Shown here piece by piece: positions 1-5,227 of a DNA stretch of 5,227 bases. Source of the stretch: Ectothiorhodospiraceae bacterium (GTDB taxonomy: Bacteria; Pseudomonadota; Gammaproteobacteria; Nitrococcales; AK92). Each line of letters begins with the position of its first letter. The first letter of the stretch is position 1. Under the pieces are notes generated by a model, which was not told the DNA's origin, ran no database searches, and saw nothing but the letters and a program-made list of their open reading frames with translations. The stretch covers positions 1 through 5,227 of the forward strand of contig JAJUFY010000174.1 of assembly GCA_029263635.1 (NCBI GenBank), written 5' to 3'. Position numbers and translations under genes: made by a program.

Positions 1-1604
<1,604 letters not shown>

Positions 1605-1632
1605 TGGTCGGCCGAAGATCAATAGTGGTTGG

Positions 1633-1696
1633 GCGCGCATTCTGAGGCCAGCCCGGCCTGCTGTCGAGACAGGCTTACGGCTTTGCTGATGCGCGC
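1633..1696 (-). promoter_or_regulatory. Possible structured 5' leader of typA
   Basis: Read on the minus strand, GCGCGCAT (1689-1696) can pair over 8 bp with ATGCGCGC (1633-1640), which includes the upstream candidate ATG. Inside this outer stem lie two near-adjacent hairpins: CTGTC/GACAG (1661-1672, 2-nt loop) and AGGCC/GGCCT (1645-1659, 5-nt loop). Together they could form a multi-branch junction that hides the ATG at 1640 and leaves the GTG at 1604 as the start. Pairing was found by eye. In GC-rich DNA such arms arise by chance fairly often, and no known riboswitch or leader family is recognised. Confidence 0.3.
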
Positions 1697-1718
1697 ACGG
1701 TGAACGTCGCCGGCGGGA

Positions 1719-1730
1719 GTGTCATGACAC
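1719..1730. repeat. Perfect 12-bp palindrome GTGTCATGACAC
   Basis: GTGTCATGACAC is its own reverse complement. It lies between typA and ttcA, about 50 bp downstream of the predicted typA transcription start, a position where a bound protein could block elongation. It is longer than the other palindromes in the gap and is not purely GC. It may be an operator for an unidentified dimeric regulator, or chance. A further TGTCA lies at 1756-1760. Confidence 0.35.
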
Positions 1731-1781
1731 GACGCAAAACCAGGCCGGGACGCGATGTCAACGCCCGCGGTCGGGCCCGGC

Positions 1782-1811
1782 ACTATAGGCCGGCCGCCAA
1801 ATTATTGCCAG
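1782..1811 (-). promoter_or_regulatory. Candidate sigma70 promoter for typA
   Basis: On the minus strand, -35 CTGGCA (1806-1811, 4 of 6 to TTGACA), an 18-bp spacer and -10 TATAGT (1782-1787, 5 of 6 to TATAAT). Transcription would begin near 1775 and leave a leader of about 170 nt before the GTG at 1604. This is the best promoter match for typA in the gap. A perfect TTGACA at 1756-1761 on the same strand has no acceptable -10 at normal spacing. Confidence 0.45.
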
Positions 1812-1828
1812 GGTACTCATATGCCTGG
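1808..1828. repeat. Inverted repeat CCAGG-N11-CCTGG over the typA -35
   Basis: Five-base arms CCAGG (1808-1812) and CCTGG (1824-1828) separated by 11 bp overlap the candidate typA -35 box. The placement would suit a repressor or activator site. The arms are short and may be chance. Confidence 0.2.
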
Positions 1829-1878
1829 GTGAGACAGACTGCCGGCGGCGAAGTTCAGCCGCGGCGGGCACGGTTCCG

Positions 1879-1907
1879 TTCGCCGGAGGACAGCGGTCTG
1901 CTATCCT
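1879..1907 (+). promoter_or_regulatory. Weak candidate promoter for ttcA
   Basis: TTCGCC (1879-1884, 3 of 6), a 17-bp spacer and TATCCT (1902-1907, 4 of 6) would start transcription near 1914, leaving a leader of about 20 nt before ttcA. The -35 hexamer is also the right arm of an inverted repeat with GGCGAA at 1847-1852. Spacing and position are good; the sequence match is modest. Confidence 0.3.
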
Positions 1908-1933
1908 CTGCGTCCGTTTAAGGCGTCGTGCCC

Positions 1934-2785
1934 ATGAACCTGAAGAATCTCGAGAAGCGTCTCTGCCACCTGGCCGGTACCGCCATCCAGGATTACCGGA
2001 TGATCGAGGACGGCGACCGGGTGATGGTCTGCCTGTCCGGCGGCAAGGATTCCTATACGCTGCTGGACATCCTCATGAAGCTCCAGCTGCGGGCGCCGGT
2101 GCGCTTCGAGCTGATCGCCGTCAACCTCGATCAGAAGCAGCCGGGGTTCCCGGCGCATGTGCTGCCCGAATACCTGGAACGCATCGGAGTACCGTACCGT
2201 ATCCTCGAGCAGGATACCTACAGCGTGGTGAAGCGGGTGCTGCCGGAAGGCAAGACCATGTGTTCGCTCTGCTCACGGCTGCGGCGCGGCGCGTTGTACC
2301 GGGCGGCCGAGGAAATGGGTATCACCAAGATCGCGCTCGGCCACCACCGCGACGACATCCTGGCCACCCTGTTCCTGAACATGTTCTACGGCAGCAAGCT
2401 GGCGGCGATGCCGCCCAAGCTGCGCAGCAACGATGGCAAGCACGTGGTGATCCGGCCGCTGGCCTATGTGCCGGAGAAGTACACGGCGCGTTATGCCGAG
2501 CTCATGGAATTCCCGATCATTCCCTGCAACCTGTGCGGCTCGCAGGAGAACCTGAAGCGCAGGCAGATCGGCGAAATGCTCAAGCAGTGGGAGGCCATCG
2601 AGCCGAAGCGGCTGCACAACATCATGCGCTCGCTGCAGAACGTGAACCCATCCCACCTCGCCGACCGCAGGCTGTTCGACTTCGAGTCGTTGGTCGGCAG
2701 CTTCACGCCCGACGGCGAGAACGATCCGCTGGCGGAAATCCAGATTTCAGGCTGGGCGGACGACGGCGAATCCGCCTTCGGCTGA
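1934..2785 (+). CDS. ttcA: tRNA 2-thiocytidine(32) synthetase TtcA
   Basis: Cytoplasmic ATP- and iron-sulfur-dependent enzyme that makes 2-thiocytidine at position 32 of certain tRNAs. From the ATG at 1934 it has 283 residues, somewhat shorter than E. coli TtcA (311) because both ends are trimmed. Seen: PP-loop SGGKDS (residues 35-40), [14 protein letters not shown] (Cys110, Cys113), RLRRG, GHHRDD, LNMFYG, MPPKL and CNLCGSQ (Cys198, Cys201). CSLC and the first Cys of CNLC correspond to the cluster ligands known in E. coli. AAGG at 1920-1923 lies 10 nt before the ATG at 1934 and only 4 nt before an in-frame GTG at 1928, which would add two residues. I prefer the ATG. Divergent from typA and convergent with argS. 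All expected motifs are intact. Confidence 0.97.
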   Translation: MNLKNLEKRLCHLAGTAIQDYRMIEDGDRVMVCLSGGKDSYTLLDILMKLQLRAPVRFELIAVNLDQKQPGFPAHVLPEYLERIGVPYRILEQDTYSVVKRVLPEGKTMCSLCSRLRRGALYRAAEEMGITKIALGHHRDDILATLFLNMFYGSKLAAMPPKLRSNDGKHVVIRPLAYVPEKYTARYAELMEFPIIPCNLCGSQENLKRRQIGEMLKQWEAIEPKRLHNIMRSLQNVNPSHLADRRLFDFESLVGSFTPDGENDPLAEIQISGWADDGESAFG

Positions 2786-2800
2786 GTCGGTACACGGCAA

Positions 2801-2816
2801 CGGCCGTCCCTGGCCG
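2801..2816. other. Small GC hairpin downstream of ttcA
   Basis: CGGCC (2801-2805) and GGCCG (2812-2816) flank a 6-base loop, 15 bp past the ttcA stop. There is no T-tract on either strand. It may help transcript 3'-end formation together with the larger neighbouring hairpin. Confidence 0.3.
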
Positions 2817-2822
2817 AGCGAG

Positions 2823-2865
2823 GGCGCACTCCCGCCGCGAGGGATGCGGCGGTCGTGTCTGCGCC
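2823..2865. terminator. Possible bidirectional terminator between ttcA and argS
   Basis: A two-part dyad: outer arms GGCGCA (2823-2828) and TGCGCC (2860-2865), inner arms CCGCCGC (2832-2838) and GCGGCGG (2846-2852) around a 7-base loop. It fills most of the gap between the converging genes and touches the last base of the argS stop codon. No run of T follows on either strand, so it is not a textbook intrinsic terminator. It could act with Rho or as an mRNA 3'-end stabiliser. Confidence 0.4.
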
Positions 2866-4592
2866 TACATCTGCTCCAGCACCTGGATGCCGAGCAGGTC
2901 CAGCCCGGTCTGCATGGTCTGAGCGGTCAGGCCGCACAGCGCCAGCCGGCTGGCGCGTACCGCCGGGTCGGCCTTCAGTACCGGGCAGGCCTCGTAGAAG
3001 CTCATGAAGGCCCCGGCCAGGTCGTACAGGTAGCCGCACAGCACGTGCGGCACGCAGTCGGCGGCGACGGTCGCCAGCGTTTCCTCGAACTGCGCCAGCT
3101 TGAGGGCGAGCATGCGCTCGGCCGGCTCCTGGATCGCGATCGTGCCCATGCCGCCGGCTTCCAGCTCGCCGCGCCGAAAGATGCTGCGGATGCGGGTATA
3201 GGCGTACTGCAGGTAGGGCGCCGTGTTGCCGTCCAGCGCCAGCATGGTGTCCCAGTTGAACACGTAATCGCTGGTGCGGTTCTTGGACAGGTCGGCGTAT
3301 TTGACCGCGCCGATGCCCACCGCGTGGGCGATCTCGCGGCGCTGGGCTTCCGGCAGGTCCGGATTCTTCTCGCTGACCAGCTGGAAGGCGCGCTGCTCGG
3401 CCTCGTCCAGCAGCTCGATGAGCTTGACGGTGCCGCCGGTGCGGGTTTTGAACGGCTTGCCGTCCTCGCCCATCATGGTGCCGAACGGCAGATGCTCCAG
3501 TGAAACCGTTTCCGGCGCCCAGCCGGCCGCGCGGGAGAGAGCGAAGACCTGACGCAGATGCAGGGCCTGGCGGGCATCGACGAAATAGAGTACCCGGTCG
3601 GCGTGCAGGGTTCCGACCCGGTAGCGGATCGCGGCCAGGTCGGTGGTGGCGTACAGGTAGCCGCCGTCGGACTTCTGCACGATGATCGGCAGCGGCTTGT
3701 CGTCCTTGCCGGTGAACTCGGGCAGGAACACGCACTGCGCGCCCTCGGATTCGGTCAGCAGTCCCTTGGCCCGCAGCTCTTCCACCAGGCGCGGCAGGTC
3801 GTCGTTGTAGGCGCTTTCGGGTTTGACATGGTCGCGGGTAAGCGTCACGCCCAGGCGCTGATAGACCTCCTCGCAGTGGCGCAGCGACTCGTCGATGAAG
3901 GTCTGCCACAGCGCGCGGCAGTCCGGATCGCCCGACTGCAGCCGTACCACGTAATCGCGGGCGGTGGCGGCGAACTCCGGGTCCTCGTCGTACAGGCGCT
4001 TGGCGTCGCGGTAGAAGGCTTCCAGGTCGGCGAGCTGGGTGGAGAGGTCCGCGTTCGAGTTGCCGCGCAGCCGCACCATGTAGGCGATCAGCATGCCGAA
4101 CTGGGTGCCCCAGTCGCCGACATGGTTCTGGCGGATGACGGTGTGGCCGAGGAACTCCAGCACGCGCACCACGGCATCGCCGATGATGGTGCTGCGCAGG
4201 TGGCCGACATGCATTTCCTTGGCGAGGTTGGGCCCGGAGTAGTCGACCACCACGGTCTGCGGCCGGGCCGCCTGCGCGATGCCGAGCTGCGCATCGTCAA
4301 GCGCGGTGGCCAGCTGCTGCGCCAGCCAGTCGCTGCGCAGCCGGATGTTGATGAAGCCGGGGCCGGCGATCTCCACCGACTCGGCAAGATCGGACAAGTC
4401 CAGGTGCTCAAGAACGGTTTGCGCCAGCTGGCGGGGATTGGTTCGGGCGGCCTTGGCCGCCGCCATCACGCCGTTCGCTTGGTAGTCTCCGAACTCCGGG
4501 CGGGCGGCATGGTGAATCAGCGCCGGCCCGGGGGCGCCGGCGGCGGCCAGGGCATGACTGATCCGTTCTTCCAGTTGCTGGCGGATATTCAT
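2865..4592 (-). CDS. argS: Arginine--tRNA ligase (ArgRS)
   Basis: Class I aminoacyl-tRNA synthetase that charges tRNA-Arg with arginine using ATP; cytoplasmic and essential. From the ATG at 4592 it has 575 residues, full length for the family. Seen: the N-terminal tRNA D-loop-binding domain with FGDYQANG and EIAGPGFIN; the HIGH signature as HVGH (128-131) after [20 protein letters not shown] (156-166); [10 protein letters not shown] (375-384) where many ArgRS lack a canonical KMSK; and the DALR anticodon-binding domain with [13 protein letters not shown]. It ends [10 protein letters not shown]. An in-frame GTG at 4601 would add three residues. GGAG lies about 12 nt before the ATG and 3 nt before the GTG, so spacing does not decide. 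The ATG gives MNI, as in E. coli ArgS. Downstream of a ytjA-like gene on the same strand and convergent with ttcA. Confidence 0.97.
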   Translation of the reverse strand: MNIRQQLEERISHALAAAGAPGPALIHHAARPEFGDYQANGVMAAAKAARTNPRQLAQTVLEHLDLSDLAESVEIAGPGFINIRLRSDWLAQQLATALDDAQLGIAQAARPQTVVVDYSGPNLAKEMHVGHLRSTIIGDAVVRVLEFLGHTVIRQNHVGDWGTQFGMLIAYMVRLRGNSNADLSTQLADLEAFYRDAKRLYDEDPEFAATARDYVVRLQSGDPDCRALWQTFIDESLRHCEEVYQRLGVTLTRDHVKPESAYNDDLPRLVEELRAKGLLTESEGAQCVFLPEFTGKDDKPLPIIVQKSDGGYLYATTDLAAIRYRVGTLHADRVLYFVDARQALHLRQVFALSRAAGWAPETVSLEHLPFGTMMGEDGKPFKTRTGGTVKLIELLDEAEQRAFQLVSEKNPDLPEAQRREIAHAVGIGAVKYADLSKNRTSDYVFNWDTMLALDGNTAPYLQYAYTRIRSIFRRGELEAGGMGTIAIQEPAERMLALKLAQFEETLATVAADCVPHVLCGYLYDLAGAFMSFYEACPVLKADPAVRASRLALCGLTAQTMQTGLDLLGIQVLEQM

Positions 4593-4642
4593 TCGGCTCA
4601 CTTGCTCCAGTGCGGTCAGCTGCTGCGTGGAGAAAGGGGCCT

Positions 4643-4648
4643 ATCATA
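4643..4648 (-). promoter_or_regulatory. Candidate -10 box of argS
   Basis: TATGAT on the minus strand matches TATAAT at 5 of 6 positions and would start transcription near 4636, about 44 nt before the argS ATG. No good -35 hexamer lies at 16-18 bp, so the promoter may be weak or activator-dependent. The placement suggests that argS has its own promoter rather than relying only on read-through from the ytjA-like gene. Confidence 0.4.
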
Positions 4649-4654
4649 GTCGAT

Positions 4655-4680
4655 CGGCGGGCAATGGTGCTGCACCGCCG
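4655..4680. repeat. Inverted repeat between the ytjA-like gene and argS
   Basis: CGGCGG (4655-4660) and CCGCCG (4675-4680) are complementary arms around 14 bases; a competing stem GGTG/CACC (4666-4676) overlaps it. It lies just upstream of the argS -10 box and downstream of the ytjA-like gene, so it could attenuate read-through. There is no T-tract, and GC-rich arms of this length are weak evidence. Confidence 0.2.
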
Positions 4681-4751
4681 CATGGCGCTGACGCGGCTTC
4701 AGGGAGAGATAGACAGAAGCGGGAGCTCGATCGCTGGTGGGCGCGGCTCGG

Positions 4752-4928
4752 CTAGACCCTGCTCTTGCCTCGGCCCAGCAGCCCGGCAATGAGAGCGATG
4801 GCAAACAGTACGACGAAGATGAAGAACAAGATCTTCGCGATGCCTGCTGCGGCACTGGCAATGCCGCCAAAACCGAATATGGCGGCAATCAGTGCGATGA
4901 TGAAGAATGTCAGCGCCCAACCAAGCAT
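4752..4928 (-). CDS. UPF0391/DUF1328 family small inner-membrane protein (YtjA-like)
   Basis: A 58-residue hydrophobic peptide beginning [20 protein letters not shown] and ending LLGRGKSRV. Two membrane helices are visible, at about residues 3-20 and 33-51, joined by a Gly/Ala-rich segment ([18 protein letters not shown]). Order and spacing match E. coli YtjA (W-IIFLVIALIAA-GFGG-AAGAAKI), a small membrane protein of unknown function. The positive tail GRGKSR suggests a cytoplasmic C-terminus. AGGAG lies 8 nt before the ATG, the strongest ribosome binding site in the window. It reads in the same direction as argS, 159 nt upstream of it, and diverges from the gene at 5037. Family assignment rests on recall of the YtjA pattern; the molecular role is unknown. 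Confidence 0.88.
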   Translation of the reverse strand: MLGWALTFFIIALIAAIFGFGGIASAAAGIAKILFFIFVVLFAIALIAGLLGRGKSRV

Positions 4929-4959
4929 GTCAGAAGCTCCTCTCTATGACCGCGTCCCG

Positions 4960-4965
4960 TTTATC
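4960..4965 (-). promoter_or_regulatory. Tentative -10 box of the ytjA-like gene
   Basis: GATAAA on the minus strand matches TATAAT at 4 of 6 positions, with a predicted start near 4953 and a leader of about 25 nt. No convincing -35 element is present. An alternative sigma factor is possible for this family but is not shown by the sequence. In the rest of the 4929-5036 gap I see no clear plus-strand promoter for the gene at 5037. Confidence 0.2.
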
Positions 4966-5036
4966 AGCGGCGGCTGGAATGGCAAACGTGGGGATGAAGA
5001 GGCTCCGTTCAAACGCCGAGGGAGAATGACGCCGCA

Positions 5037-5227
5037 ATGAGCCTGGCAGTGGCCGGAATCGCGCGATTGACGAGCCGCCTGCTGCGGACCGGCCCGGCTG
5101 CCTGCCGGCTGCGTCGGTCGCTGATGGCGCTATGCCTGCTGCCCGGCATCGCGGCAGCAGCGCCGCAGCTCAGTGTGGTGGCGCTGTCGAACGGCAAGGC
5201 GATGGTCGAGGTCGACGGCCGCCACGA
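5037..5227 (+). CDS. Exported protein, N-terminal fragment; possible retropepsin-like aspartic protease
   Basis: The first 63 codons of a gene that runs out of the window. An Arg-rich n-region (RLTSRLLR, CRLRRS) is followed by a hydrophobic core (SLMALCLLPGIAAAA) and a likely signal-peptidase site after AAA or AAAA, before PQLSVV. The mature start, LSVVALSNGKAMVEVDG, resembles the opening of periplasmic single-domain retropepsin-like proteases of proteobacteria (TIGR02281 type), where a short strand, a Gly turn and V-x-V-DG precede the catalytic domain. The catalytic D-T/S-G lies outside, so function is unproven; another secreted beta-rich protein is possible. The frame opens at 4998 and ATG 5037 is its first start. 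GGAG lies about 12 nt upstream, which is long. An internal ATG at 5124 would leave almost no n-region, so the longer form is favoured. Divergent from the ytjA-like gene. Confidence 0.6.
   Translation, partial: MSLAVAGIARLTSRLLRTGPAACRLRRSLMALCLLPGIAAAAPQLSVVALSNGKAMVEVDGRH

Noticed and set aside
1756..1761. Perfect TTGACA on the minus strand upstream of typA
   Set aside because: No acceptable -10 hexamer at 16-18 bp downstream (only TTTGCG-like). The CTGGCA/TATAGT pair is the better promoter.
1788..1795. GGCCGGCC palindrome
   Set aside because: An 8-bp GC-only palindrome is common in DNA of this composition and gives no functional hint.
1700..1921. 73-codon plus-strand open frame in the typA-ttcA gap
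   Set aside because: GTG start with no ribosome binding site, Arg-rich low-complexity product, no recognisable pattern. It overlaps the regulatory region.
2491..3909. 472-codon minus-strand open frame overlapping argS and ttcA
   Set aside because: It is in a different frame from argS on the same strand, dominated by Arg, Ala, Gly and Pro, and runs antisense into ttcA.
3558..4649. 363-codon plus-strand open frame opposite argS
   Set aside because: Same shadow composition; ArgS on the other strand is complete and full length.
4765..5040. 91-codon plus-strand open frame opposite the ytjA-like gene
   Set aside because: It is antisense to a small gene with a strong ribosome binding site and family match; the product has no recognisable features.

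Overview
The window comes from a high-GC bacterium. TypA, TtcA and ArgS all read like gammaproteobacterial proteins, and a UPF0391/YtjA-type membrane peptide fits that too. I cannot place it below class; a deep or environmental gammaproteobacterial lineage is a guess. Nothing points to a plasmid, phage, insertion sequence or CRISPR array. I recognise no tRNA or rRNA gene.

Layout: (1) 1-1604, minus: translational GTPase TypA/BipA, cut at its C-terminus by the window edge. (2) 1605-1933: divergent intergenic region with a good candidate typA promoter, a structured typA leader, a perfect 12-bp palindrome and a weak candidate ttcA promoter. (3) 1934-2785, plus: TtcA, the tRNA C32 2-thiolation enzyme. 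(4) 2786-2864: short convergent gap with two GC-rich hairpins. (5) 2865-4592, minus: ArgS, arginyl-tRNA synthetase. (6) 4593-4751: argS leader with a good -10 box. (7) 4752-4928, minus: a 58-residue two-helix membrane peptide of the UPF0391/DUF1328 (YtjA) family, easily missed because of its size. (8) 4929-5036: divergent gap. (9) 5037-end, plus: the first 63 residues of an exported protein, possibly a retropepsin-like aspartic protease.

The three large genes share a translation theme. TtcA thiolates C32 in a small set of tRNAs, several of them tRNA-Arg; ArgS charges tRNA-Arg; TypA acts on the ribosome and its assembly. The genes are not in one operon: typA and ttcA diverge, and ttcA and argS converge. 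The link is therefore neighbourhood only.

I see no convincing undescribed multi-gene system; this looks like core chromosome. The points most worth a second look are a 9-residue insertion in the TypA GTPase domain, the typA leader with neither candidate start preceded by a Shine-Dalgarno sequence, and the identity and start of the truncated exported protein. Many long open frames opposite typA and argS are codon-bias shadows and are not annotated.
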